From: Clostridiales bacterium | GTDB lineage: Bacteria > Bacillota_A > Clostridia > Saccharofermentanales > Saccharofermentanaceae | Direction: 5' to 3' | Assembly (NCBI GenBank): GCA_024695545.1 | Contig: JAILHZ010000054.1 | Location: forward strand, 1 to 30,235 | DNA: 30,235 nt | Shown here: positions 1 through 8,003 of the stretch, piece by piece | Layout: every line of letters starts with the position of its first letter | Position numbering within the stretch: the stretch's first letter is position 1 | Program-made: the position numbers and the translations under genes | The notes under the pieces: generated by a model | What the model was told of the DNA's origin: nothing | Seen by the model: the letters and a program-made list of their open reading frames with translations, nothing else | Databases searched by the model: none

Positions 1-3000
1 GCCGAGTGGGTAAGACTCTATAATGTCACATTCAATGCGAATGGCGGCGAGTTTGGACCGGGTGAAGACACCCTCGTAAATCGGTATCCGTCGGGTACTG
101 TGAACGTAGACAATATCGTTCCGGAAAGAGCCGGATATGACTTTGACGGCTGGACACTCAATGGTTCCCGCGTGAAGAAGCTCCGCCTGACGGGCGACGT
201 CGAACTGGTTGCACAGTGGGTCGAAGTCATTACTGTTACCTACGATGCAAACGGCGGCTTCTGGCAGTTTGGAGAAGAACCTTCGTTTACAACTGTGGAT
301 ACGTATCACGAAGCCGGAAAATACTACATCGGCTGGCATGAACCGATGCACGAGGATGAGGATTATGCTTTCCTCGGCTGGACAGTAGATGGTGAGTTCG
401 TCGAGTATGTAAATCTTACCGAACCGATCACTGTAAAAGCAGAGTGGGCGAAGAAGTATCAGCTGACCTTCGATCCGAACGGCGGATCCTGGGACGGCGA
501 TACAGTCCCGAGAATTGATGAAGTATGGGCAGGTCCCGGTTACATCAATTACTGGTATCCGGAAAGAGATGGATTCGAGTTTGTCGGATGGAACACAAGT
601 AAAAATGCAACCACCGGTGAACGGAGATTCAGTTATGACGTCCAGGCGGATGTGACATTCTACGCGATCTGGAAAGCTTCCGGCGATGTAGTGGTCACAT
701 ACGAAGCGAACGGCGGAATTTGGGATGATGGACGTACTACGGAGGTCCACTATTGCAATGCCGGTGATTACTATTCTGTAGGTGTGTATACACCGAAACG
801 GGAAGGCTATGACTTCGACGGATGGCTCGATGAAAATGATCAGAATGTAGATGGTGTCGAGTTTATTCTCGAAGCAAATAAGACATATACTTATCGTGCT
901 AACTGGGTCAAGGCATACCTTGTTACCTATGATGCAACGGAAGGTGAATTTGACGGATTTGATGCAAATAATAATGAAACCAATAAGATTCATTACCGTA
1001 CCGCAAGAGCCGGTGAATACTATTGGGATGGCTGGGAGCCTGGAAGAGAAGGCTACCGCTTTGGCGGCTGGTCTCTGGATGGAATTACTCCGCTTGAGAA
1101 TCCGTTGACGATCAGTGCAGATACGACTCTTTATGCTCTGTGGAATAAGATCGTCAATGTCACTTATGTAACCGACGTCGGTATGTGGGTCGATGAATGG
1201 GATCCGGAGGGAAATTATCCCGTAATAACAAAAACAACGTTTACAGATTATGACGTCGAAGAATATTACCGCATCAGCGGCTGGTGGCCGGATGCTCCGG
1301 AAGAATACATCCTCCTGGGTTATACGACCGAAGAAGGCAGCAAAGATGTCGTATATGAGCTTGATGAGGAAATCGGAAGACTCGACGACAGCATCACACT
1401 TTATGCCGTATGGGAAAAGCGCCCAGTCATTACCTATGATGCAGCTGGCGGTGTATGGGGCGACGAAGAATATACTGAAGAGATCCGTACTGATGTCCAG
1501 GAGATCGGACGTAAGTACTATGTCGGATTTGATGAGCCCTGGCGCGATGGATACGAGTTTGACGGATGGGTCGATAAAGATGGCGCTTCGGCAGACAGAC
1601 GTTTCCTGAATCTTCAGGAAGGCGACGAGTACACCTTCTATGCAACGTGGGTAAAGATTGGAAAGATCTTCTACTATGGTAACGATGGTGCCTGGGATGA
1701 TGAAAGAACTGTGCAAGAGTATACCTGCCGTGTCGGTGAGTACTACTATGTAGGCTGCTGGGAACCGGAAAGAGAAGGCTACAGATTTGACGGATGGGTC
1801 GATGAAAATGGCGATCCCGCGGACGGAAGAGAACTCTATATTGAAGAAGACGGTGTATACGAATTCTTCGCAAGCTGGGTTCCGGCATATAAGGTCACAT
1901 ACCTTGCTAATGGCGGTGAATGGGATGATTTCCAGCCTGAAAACGGAGAAACATCCGAGATACATATCCGTATGGAAAGAGCCGATGAGTTCTATCCGGA
2001 CGGATGGCACCCTGACCGGGAAGGTTACTGGTTCATTGGATGGTCTCTGGACGGAGTCGAAGCGATCGAAGGCCCGATGGAACTGGACAATGAGATCACG
2101 CTGGTAGCTCTCTGGAAGAAACAGATCAGCATTACTTATGTAACAGATATCAGCTTCTGGAGAGGCAATGAAGAAGGTCAGGAAGTTATCTATACTGTAC
2201 TCGAGCGCGAAAACTGCGATCGCGAGGATCAGGTAGACGGCTGGTGGCCGGAGCCTATGGACGGTTACAACTTCCTTGGTTACACAACAGTTGAAGGCAG
2301 CAAGGTTCCTGAGTATCAGCCGAATGATTCCCTTGTAACCGGCGAAGAAGACATTGTTTTCTACGCAATCTGGGAGAAAGTTCCTGTGATCAGGTACCAC
2401 GCAAACGACGGTGCCTGGGGCGAAGGCGAAGGTGCTGAAACCATGCAGATTGACATTCAGAGTATCGGACGGCACTACTATGTACGTCATGAATTCCCGC
2501 ACTATGAGGGTTATGAATTTGCCGGCTGGGTCGATGAGAATAACAATCCGGTAGATAATCTCATGATTGAACTTAAGGAAGGCGATGAATTTGACTTCTA
2601 CGCTACATGGAAACTTTCTGTGAAGGTTACCTATGATGCCAATGGCGGATACTGGGGCGATGAGGAGCATCCGCAGTATATTGACGTTAAGGAAGAGTTT
2701 TCCGGTCCGTACAATGTAGGAAACTGGTATCCGGACAGACCGGGATATATTGCCTATGGCTGGAGCACAGATCCGGAAGCAGAGTACGGAAGCGATGGAT
2801 GGCTCATTGATAATCTGACTGAGGATATCACTCTCTACATGATCTGGAAGAAAGCACATACTCTGACACTTGATGCCGGTGAGGGTGCATACTTTGAAGA
2901 GAGCGGAAGTCGCTACACCTCGGAGATGCAAAGAGACGGTCAGACCGTCGGAACCGATCTGGATCAGCTCCCGACACCGATCAGACAGGGATACAAGTTC

Positions 3001-3309
3001 GTCGGCTGGGCGATGAATGGAGAAATGGTTGCAAGACGTTACCGTATGACTTCGGATGTGACTTTCACAGCTGTATGGGAAAAGATCTGCACCATCATCC
3101 TCGACGCCAATGGCGGTAACTTCGCAAACGGTGAAGAATTGTTCTTCGACACCTGTGACGAGGGTGACTTCATAGTGCCTCAGTTCTTCGAAGAGCCGGT
3201 TCGTGAAGGCTATGTATTTGACGGCTGGGTCAACGAGCAGGGCGAAGACATCCTTCAGATGGTTGTCGATGATGACGTGAAGCTGATCGCCATGTGGGTT
3301 GAAGAGTAA
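1..3309 (+). CDS. InlB B-repeat (Listeria-Bacteroides repeat) surface protein, 3' part
   Basis: The frame is open from base 1 (A-E-W-V-R-L-Y-N...), so the gene begins upstream of the window; it stops with TAA at 3307-3309. The visible 1102 residues are 14 consecutive repeats of about 70-85 residues. Each starts with a V-T-Y-D-A-N-G-G-like strand, has a central G-Y-x-F-x-G-W motif, and ends in ...Y-A-x-W. This is the InlB B-repeat family, small beta-rich modules common in Firmicutes surface and secreted proteins. Repeats 4-7 and 8-11 form a duplicated four-module block. The chain is very acidic and rich in Trp and Tyr. It stops immediately after the last repeat, with no LPxTG sorting signal or C-terminal membrane segment, so any anchor must be N-terminal and out of view. 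The likely role is adhesion or matrix scaffolding, which is inference. Confidence 0.9.
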   Translation, partial: AEWVRLYNVTFNANGGEFGPGEDTLVNRYPSGTVNVDNIVPERAGYDFDGWTLNGSRVKKLRLTGDVELVAQWVEVITVTYDANGGFWQFGEEPSFTTVDTYHEAGKYYIGWHEPMHEDEDYAFLGWTVDGEFVEYVNLTEPITVKAEWAKKYQLTFDPNGGSWDGDTVPRIDEVWAGPGYINYWYPERDGFEFVGWNTSKNATTGERRFSYDVQADVTFYAIWKASGDVVVTYEANGGIWDDGRTTEVHYCNAGDYYSVGVYTPKREGYDFDGWLDENDQNVDGVEFILEANKTYTYRANWVKAYLVTYDATEGEFDGFDANNNETNKIHYRTARAGEYYWDGWEPGREGYRFGGWSLDGITPLENPLTISADTTLYALWNKIVNVTYVTDVGMWVDEWDPEGNYPVITKTTFTDYDVEEYYRISGWWPDAPEEYILLGYTTEEGSKDVVYELDEEIGRLDDSITLYAVWEKRPVITYDAAGGVWGDEEYTEEIRTDVQEIGRKYYVGFDEPWRDGYEFDGWVDKDGASADRRFLNLQEGDEYTFYATWVKIGKIFYYGNDGAWDDERTVQEYTCRVGEYYYVGCWEPEREGYRFDGWVDENGDPADGRELYIEEDGVYEFFASWVPAYKVTYLANGGEWDDFQPENGETSEIHIRMERADEFYPDGWHPDREGYWFIGWSLDGVEAIEGPMELDNEITLVALWKKQISITYVTDISFWRGNEEGQEVIYTVLERENCDREDQVDGWWPEPMDGYNFLGYTTVEGSKVPEYQPNDSLVTGEEDIVFYAIWEKVPVIRYHANDGAWGEGEGAETMQIDIQSIGRHYYVRHEFPHYEGYEFAGWVDENNNPVDNLMIELKEGDEFDFYATWKLSVKVTYDANGGYWGDEEHPQYIDVKEEFSGPYNVGNWYPDRPGYIAYGWSTDPEAEYGSDGWLIDNLTEDITLYMIWKKAHTLTLDAGEGAYFEESGSRYTSEMQRDGQTVGTDLDQLPTPIRQGYKFVGWAMNGEMVARRYRMTSDVTFTAVWEKICTIILDANGGNFANGEELFFDTCDEGDFIVPQFFEEPVREGYVFDGWVNEQGEDILQMVVDDDVKLIAMWVEE
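691..2610 (+). repeat. Duplicated four-module block within the B-repeat gene
   Basis: Modules 4-7 (about 691-1656) and 8-11 (about 1666-2610) match in order. Modules 4 and 8 share G-W-x-D-E-N and W-D-D-x-R-T. Modules 5 and 9 share G-W-S-L-D-G and E-T-x-x-I-H. Modules 6 and 10 share T-Y-V-T-D, G-W-W-P and G-Y-T-T-x-E-G-S-K. Modules 7 and 11 share I-G-R-x-Y-Y-V and the EGDE-[YF]-x-FYATW ending. The period is about 970 bp. The copies have diverged well beyond DNA identity, so the duplication is old. Confidence 0.8.
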
Positions 3310-3377
3310 GGCTTCGGAAGAGGACTTAAGAAAGTAAAACATTAAATGATCAGTCATGATCAAGTAGTTTTCAGGGA

Positions 3378-3414
3378 GTGGGAATCGCCGCAAGGCGGTT
3401 CCCACTTCTTCTTT
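3378..3414 (+). terminator. Rho-independent terminator after the B-repeat gene
   Basis: A 12-bp stem (3378-3389 with 3394-3405, one G-U pair) closes a GCAA tetraloop and is followed by TTCTTCTTT. It lies about 70 bp after the B-repeat stop codon. Confidence 0.85.
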
Positions 3415-3428
3415 ATGGAAAAGAACGT

Positions 3429-3434
3429 TATAAT
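3429..3434 (+). promoter_or_regulatory. Candidate -10 box for the vanZ-like/GT2 pair
   Basis: There is a perfect TATAAT 35 bp before the GTG start of the VanZ-like gene and just after the preceding terminator. The bases 17 bp upstream (3406-3411, TTCTTC) are a poor -35 and overlap the terminator tail, so the promoter is only a candidate. Confidence 0.35.
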
Positions 3435-3468
3435 ATACTCAATTTGTTTTGTGTTTTAGGGGAGTAAT

Positions 3469-3972
3469 GTGGGTTTTCCGTTTTATGTAGTCTATATCGT
3501 AGCGTTTTTCATCGCGGCACTGGCCGTGGTGGTGTCGGTGACGGAGAACCGGCATATTCTCGGGACGCTGTTCATATTCTATGTAATCGCGGTGCTGATC
3601 ATAACGCTCTTCGTTCGTACGTATGACATGGAGGTCAAGACGATCCTCGACCCGTTCATGAAGTATCGGGCGCTGGCGAAGGATTTTTCGAAATCTGGGT
3701 GGAAGTGTTTCCTGAATCATAACGGGTTTGCCTCGGAGATCTTCCTCAACATACTTCTTTTTGTGCCGCTGGGATTTCTGGTCCCGAAGCTTCAGGAAAA
3801 CTTTCAGAAGGGTTGGAAGATGCTTCTTCTGGGACTGGCGTTCAGCCTCTTTATCGAGCTCTCGCAGCTGGTCCTTCACATGGGATGCTTCGATATATCG
3901 GATCTCGTACATAACACTCTCGGCTCCGGCATCGGATACGCCGTATGGCATAAGTGGATGAGGGAAGAGTAG
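3469..3972 (+). CDS. VanZ-like membrane protein
   Basis: A 167-residue integral membrane protein with about four hydrophobic segments: roughly residues 4-23, 30-47, 88-106 and 113-133. The diagnostic VanZ-family stretch is present: F-L-N-I-L-L-F-V-P-L-G-F, then E-x-x-Q-L and F-D-x-x-D-L-x-x-N-T-x-G-x-x-x-G-Y near the C-terminus. VanZ of Enterococcus raises teicoplanin resistance by an unresolved membrane mechanism, but most chromosomal VanZ-like proteins have no proven role. The start is GTG at 3469 behind AGGGGAG; the ATG two bases earlier is out of frame and stops at once. It probably forms an operon with the glycosyltransferase 12 bp downstream, which suggests envelope work, but no substrate can be inferred. 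Confidence 0.85.
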   Translation: MGFPFYVVYIVAFFIAALAVVVSVTENRHILGTLFIFYVIAVLIITLFVRTYDMEVKTILDPFMKYRALAKDFSKSGWKCFLNHNGFASEIFLNILLFVPLGFLVPKLQENFQKGWKMLLLGLAFSLFIELSQLVLHMGCFDISDLVHNTLGSGIGYAVWHKWMREE

Positions 3973-3984
3973 CGGGATTGATCT

Positions 3985-4938
3985 ATGGGTTCTGATGTAT
4001 TGGTTTCTGTCATTGTTCCGGTGTTCGGTGTGGAGAAGTATCTTCCGAGATGTCTGGACAGTCTTCTTGCGCAGGATATGGAGAATGTGGAATTTCTGCT
4101 GATCGATGACGGATCGCGCGACCGGTGCGGGGAGATCCTGGACGAGTATGCAGAAAAAGACAGAAGGATCCGTGTTGCTCACACGGAAAACAGAGGAGTT
4201 TCGGCAGCACGGAACCGGGGAATCGACTGGGCGAAGGGAAAGTATCTGATGTTTGTCGATGCGGATGATTCTGTAACTCCGGATTTCTGCAGTACAGCGT
4301 ATGGCCTGGCAACGGAGCATAATGCGGATATGGTCGTTTTCCAGCTGGATGTGCTGGATAAAAAGGGTGTCCGTCCGAGACGTGATTTCGGGGTAGAAGA
4401 CGGCGTAAAAACAAACCGGGAAGGCATTGACCTTCTCTTCGGCGCAGGAGGCGCGGTGGTATGGAATAAGATCTACCGGCGCGAACTGTTCGAGGGAACC
4501 GGATATCCGGAAGGACACAAGTTTGAAGATCAGGCCCTGACATGGAGCCTGATGCTCCGAGCGAAAAAGATCTACTATACCAACAGAATTCTGTATAATT
4601 ACTTCATGCATCCGGACAGTATCAGTCATATGTCGGATCTGCAAGCGGAGAAGGACCGATTTGAAATGAAGATGCGGATGTATGAGGGGCTGGAAGCATC
4701 AGGGTATGAAGGAGTCTATCTCCCGGATCTTAAGACATCGGCGGCGATGACGTATGTGATCCGGGTAAGTGAAGATGCTTCCGACGGAACAGGTAAAAAG
4801 GCGAGATCACTTCTTGGGAAATGTAAGAAAAGCCCGAAGAATTTCGGGCTGAAAAAGAAGGTGCTATTCGGGATGTATAAAAAGACGCCGAAGCTCTTTC
4901 ATGCACTATGTAAAGTGAGTGGGAAACGGGTAGGATGA
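3985..4938 (+). CDS. Family 2 glycosyltransferase
   Basis: The 317-residue protein has a GT-A fold signature. S-V-I-V-P-V-F is at residues 8-14, the nucleotide-binding I-D-D-G-S-R-D follows near residue 40, G-V-S-A-A-R-N-R-G near 73, and the metal-binding V-D-A-D-D near 92. N-K-I-Y-R-R-E-L with a downstream F-E-D-Q supplies the likely acceptor-side catalytic acidic residue. It most resembles GT2 enzymes that add sugars to exopolysaccharide or wall polymers on the cytoplasmic face; the donor sugar cannot be told. The last third is basic and Lys-rich, as in membrane-associated GT2s. It probably shares transcription with the VanZ-like gene. The stop codon is inside the terminator stem that separates it from the convergent CotH gene. 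Confidence 0.88.
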   Translation: MGSDVLVSVIVPVFGVEKYLPRCLDSLLAQDMENVEFLLIDDGSRDRCGEILDEYAEKDRRIRVAHTENRGVSAARNRGIDWAKGKYLMFVDADDSVTPDFCSTAYGLATEHNADMVVFQLDVLDKKGVRPRRDFGVEDGVKTNREGIDLLFGAGGAVVWNKIYRRELFEGTGYPEGHKFEDQALTWSLMLRAKKIYYTNRILYNYFMHPDSISHMSDLQAEKDRFEMKMRMYEGLEASGYEGVYLPDLKTSAAMTYVIRVSEDASDGTGKKARSLLGKCKKSPKNFGLKKKVLFGMYKKTPKLFHALCKVSGKRVG

Positions 4939-4962
4939 GAGTTTATCCTACCCGCTTTGTTT
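4927..4962. terminator. Terminator between convergent GT2 and CotH genes
   Basis: CGGGTAGGAT (4927-4936) pairs perfectly with ATCCTACCCG (4945-4954) across an 8-nt loop, followed by CTTTGTTT on the plus strand. It overlaps the end of the GT2 gene. The minus-strand tail is weaker, so it acts chiefly on the plus strand and may serve both. Confidence 0.75.
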
Positions 4963-7834
4963 AACCGTTTGCTTTCTTATACGCGTTGGCGGCTTCGTAG
5001 TACTTATACATAGCGCAGACGGCGTCCTTCGCGAAGGATTTATTTGCGTAGGCAGACGAATTCAGAATGCTATATACATAGGACATTGCGGAGACCTTGA
5101 TGGTCGTGGTTCCGCCATCTGTCGTGATCGTCTTCGTGGAAGACTTGGCCAGCTTGTGTGCAGCGATGCCGGGGATCTCGATGAGGTATCTTCCGTTGAG
5201 ATGAGATTCCTGAACTTCACCGTCTACGGCAAGTGTACCTGTATATTTCTTGCCGGGATCTATGAGGATCTGGATGGAAGTATCTGTATCCGCTACAAGC
5301 GCTATGTATAGTTGCAGGTTATCTGTTCCGTCGACTGTGATCTTCGGCGCTTCCTTCTCGATCAGTTCTTTTATCGCATCATAATCATAGGACTCTGTGT
5401 AGTGCTTGCTCATCTCTGCGTACCTATCTCCTACGGTCCATTCGTTGTTATAGGCGCAGAAGGGCTGGATGTAGTGTCCGTAGTCGGCAAGGGCCTGCAC
5501 GAGGGCAAGTGTTTTTGCATCGTAATCCTCGGCATGTGCGTCGACCAGATCGGTGTACTCGAGTACGGAGTATGTCGTGCTGATCACCTTGTCATCTCCG
5601 TAGTGGAATTCCGCCGTGATCGTCTCGGCCATCTGCACGGAACTGACGTAGCAGGTAAAACCGAAGTAACGCTCGGATGCATCTTTATGTGTCGCATCAA
5701 AAGTGTCGGTAGTCGTCTCTCCGTTGACGGTGAACTCGACATAGCAGGCTTCTTTTTCTTCGTCTGTCAGACCGGAAAGGTTCATAAAGAAGTTGACGCC
5801 GATCTTGCCGTCGAGGATAAGAGTATTGCCGGCAAATTCGGGTTCTTCGGGAGCCGGGGCTTCCGTCTGGATGACTGTTGCGAAGCTCCTCTGTGTGGTT
5901 GCTCCGGATGCGTTCTTTGCGATGATAGAAATCACATTCTTACTGCCGAGAAGTGCATCGAGACGATCTGCAGAGATGCTGATCGTTGCGGAGCCGTTCG
6001 TGAGATCTGCAGTTGTGTATTCGAGTCCGTTGACGTACACGTTAATCGAGACGGAATCAGTGTCAGTTACCTTTACAGTCAGCTGAAGGTCGTTTCCTTC
6101 CTCGATGAGGTAGTCAGCAGGAGCATGAGTGGACAGCGTATCCGGTGATCCGTTGGAAGAAGTAAAAGCAACGGCCGTTGATTTAGTGTACGGATATGCA
6201 CTTAAATCTGTGTTCAGGCTCTTGATCAGGGTGCTGTCTGAAGAGAATTGTGCATCCAGCCAGGCAAAGCGTTCCTTCAGGTAGATCTTGTAAGTTTTTA
6301 CATCTTTCTCAAAACCTCTGGCCTGGCCGTACCAGGTCTTGCTGCGATCCCATCTTGCCTGATCCGCTTCACCGGATTCCTTAAGATAAGCAAACGCCTG
6401 ATCGATCTGTCCGCCATATTCGATTATTGTCTGAAGATAAGGACGGATCTGCCAGTATTTCTCGGTCGCCTTGGCGATGAAAAGCGGGTCATCGGTAAGA
6501 TCATAGAAGAAGCACTCCGGTTTGCTATACTTGGAGCACTTCCACCATTTTGCTACCGTTCCGATGGTGGAAGTGCCGCAGCCCCAGTCGAAGTCCCAGA
6601 CAGGACCGAACCTGATGATTCCGTCAGTATCCATATAGGCATATCTGCTCTTTCTTCCGGCATCGTCATTGCCGACGATCTCCATGACGAGCCAGTAGGA
6701 GACCATCGAATCAATGTCGGCAAATTCCGTATAGTGTTTTCTTCCGTTGGCAGTATCTGTGTAACCGTCTTCGGAACGGTAGGCATTCTCGAAATCCTGC
6801 CAGTACTCCTGCACATACGCCATCATCTGACTATTCGTGTTCAGGTATTCCGGGGAGTTGAGCATTACTGTTAATCCGTGATCAGTTTTAAACTGGGAAA
6901 CCGCGTCGTATTCATCGGACAGTTCGAACAGGTATCCGCCGGAGTAGTCGTATTCTCCGATGCCGTAGTTGCTCAGTGTGTAGGTCTTGCCGCCGAAGGA
7001 AAACTCTCCTTCGGTGATCCACGAAAGATTCTCCTTCAGATAATCTTCCAGAGCGTCTTTGTCGATCTCGTTTCCTGTTTTTTTCTCTTTCTTGCTGACG
7101 GTGGAGGCGACTTCTTTGGCTTCGTCTTCCCAGTCAAAGATATCTACTCTTTCTTTACCGACACGGATCTGCTCGCAGAGCTGATAGTTGCCGATATATT
7201 CGCCGTTTAATACGACGTCCGTCCACACGGTCTGCATGGCCGGAACTCCCATCTGTTCGGCAAGGCGGAATGCCATGGTGTTTCGAAGGAGGCTCTCGTC
7301 GAGATAGTTTGCCAGAAGGACCCAGTGCTTATTGCTGCCCATACCGAGAAGGTCGGCTTTCGAGTCGAGCTTGATCTTATATGGCTTCTTCGGCCATATC
7401 CAGGAGGAGTTGCCGCGGCCCTTGATCTGAATGGTTCCGGAGTAATCCTTCGTCGGATCTTCACTGTTCCTTATCTCCATCGTGGCGGGAATGTAGGTCG
7501 TTTTGTTCGTGATACCCTGTCCGTTTTCCGTATTGATATAGATTACCGGAAGGTTGCTCTCGTAATCCGTGATTGGATCGGATGGGTCAGTTTCATAAAT
7601 GTCGCCAGTCTCACCGGGTTCGGTTTCTTCTTCGCCGTAAGTTTCGAAAGGTTCGGTTTCATCTTCCACAAAGGTTTCGATCGGTCCCTCATCCTCTTCG
7701 TAGCCGTCAACAGGATCCGCGCAGACGGTAAAGGAGCCGTTCGGCTTCCCCGAAAGGAGCAATACACCGCCGCTAAAGGCGATAGATAAAGCTAAAGTTC
7801 CGGATATCAAAACGTGCAGAAATCTTCTATTCAT
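4961..7834 (-). CDS. Secreted CotH-family protein with acidic linker and C-terminal Ig-like/unknown domains
   Basis: The protein has 957 residues. The ATG at 7834 is chosen because GGAGG sits 6 bp upstream and it opens a good signal peptide (M-N-R-R then a hydrophobic stretch to about residue 28); the ATG 12 codons earlier has no such site. Residues 44-90 are an Asp/Glu/Thr/Pro-rich linker. Residues ~95-555 are a CotH-like kinase domain: I-K-G-R-G-N-S-S at 137-144, W-P-K-K-P-Y-K-I-K-L at 147-156, an N-G-E-Y-I-G-N-Y-Q-L strand near 210-219, and G-P-V-W-D-F-D-W-G at 410-418, the likely metal-binding Asp pair. CotH proteins are atypical protein kinases acting on spore-coat or secreted proteins. 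The remaining 400 residues look like an Ig-like fold and a cell-surface module (I-G-V-N-F-F-M-N-L) that I cannot name. Secretion and position beside polysaccharide genes suggest a surface role. Confidence 0.85.
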   Translation of the reverse strand: MNRRFLHVLISGTLALSIAFSGGVLLLSGKPNGSFTVCADPVDGYEEDEGPIETFVEDETEPFETYGEEETEPGETGDIYETDPSDPITDYESNLPVIYINTENGQGITNKTTYIPATMEIRNSEDPTKDYSGTIQIKGRGNSSWIWPKKPYKIKLDSKADLLGMGSNKHWVLLANYLDESLLRNTMAFRLAEQMGVPAMQTVWTDVVLNGEYIGNYQLCEQIRVGKERVDIFDWEDEAKEVASTVSKKEKKTGNEIDKDALEDYLKENLSWITEGEFSFGGKTYTLSNYGIGEYDYSGGYLFELSDEYDAVSQFKTDHGLTVMLNSPEYLNTNSQMMAYVQEYWQDFENAYRSEDGYTDTANGRKHYTEFADIDSMVSYWLVMEIVGNDDAGRKSRYAYMDTDGIIRFGPVWDFDWGCGTSTIGTVAKWWKCSKYSKPECFFYDLTDDPLFIAKATEKYWQIRPYLQTIIEYGGQIDQAFAYLKESGEADQARWDRSKTWYGQARGFEKDVKTYKIYLKERFAWLDAQFSSDSTLIKSLNTDLSAYPYTKSTAVAFTSSNGSPDTLSTHAPADYLIEEGNDLQLTVKVTDTDSVSINVYVNGLEYTTADLTNGSATISISADRLDALLGSKNVISIIAKNASGATTQRSFATVIQTEAPAPEEPEFAGNTLILDGKIGVNFFMNLSGLTDEEKEACYVEFTVNGETTTDTFDATHKDASERYFGFTCYVSSVQMAETITAEFHYGDDKVISTTYSVLEYTDLVDAHAEDYDAKTLALVQALADYGHYIQPFCAYNNEWTVGDRYAEMSKHYTESYDYDAIKELIEKEAPKITVDGTDNLQLYIALVADTDTSIQILIDPGKKYTGTLAVDGEVQESHLNGRYLIEIPGIAAHKLAKSSTKTITTDGGTTTIKVSAMSYVYSILNSSAYANKSFAKDAVCAMYKYYEAANAYKKANG

Positions 7835-7946
7835 AACCCACCTCCGATATATGAATAGTAACATCTTCAAGAGGAGAAAAACAATATTTCTTTACAAACC
7901 TGTTTTCAGGGAAACAGAAACTGCCTGTTTTTTGCGCATTGACTGC

Positions 7947-7975
7947 ATGACCTTGCCCGAGAGTTATGGTATAAT
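7947..7975 (+). promoter_or_regulatory. Extended -10 promoter of the EPS operon
   Basis: TGGTATAAT (TATAAT at 7970-7975 with the extended TG) lies 28 bp before the first EPS gene. ATGACC at 7947-7952, with a 17-bp spacer, is an acceptable -35. It drives the coupled run 8004-15244. Confidence 0.65.
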
Positions 7976-8003
7976 CTTATGGCTAAAGTGAAGCAGGGGA
8001 TCT

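Noticed and set aside
5312..7789. Several plus-strand frames of 100-280 codons opposite the first CotH gene
   Set aside because: They are shadow frames with no ribosome binding sites and no recognisable products.
7835..7946. Promoter for the first CotH gene on the minus strand
   Set aside because: Several TTG and TAT stretches exist, but none gives both boxes at 16-18 bp spacing, so no site is assigned.
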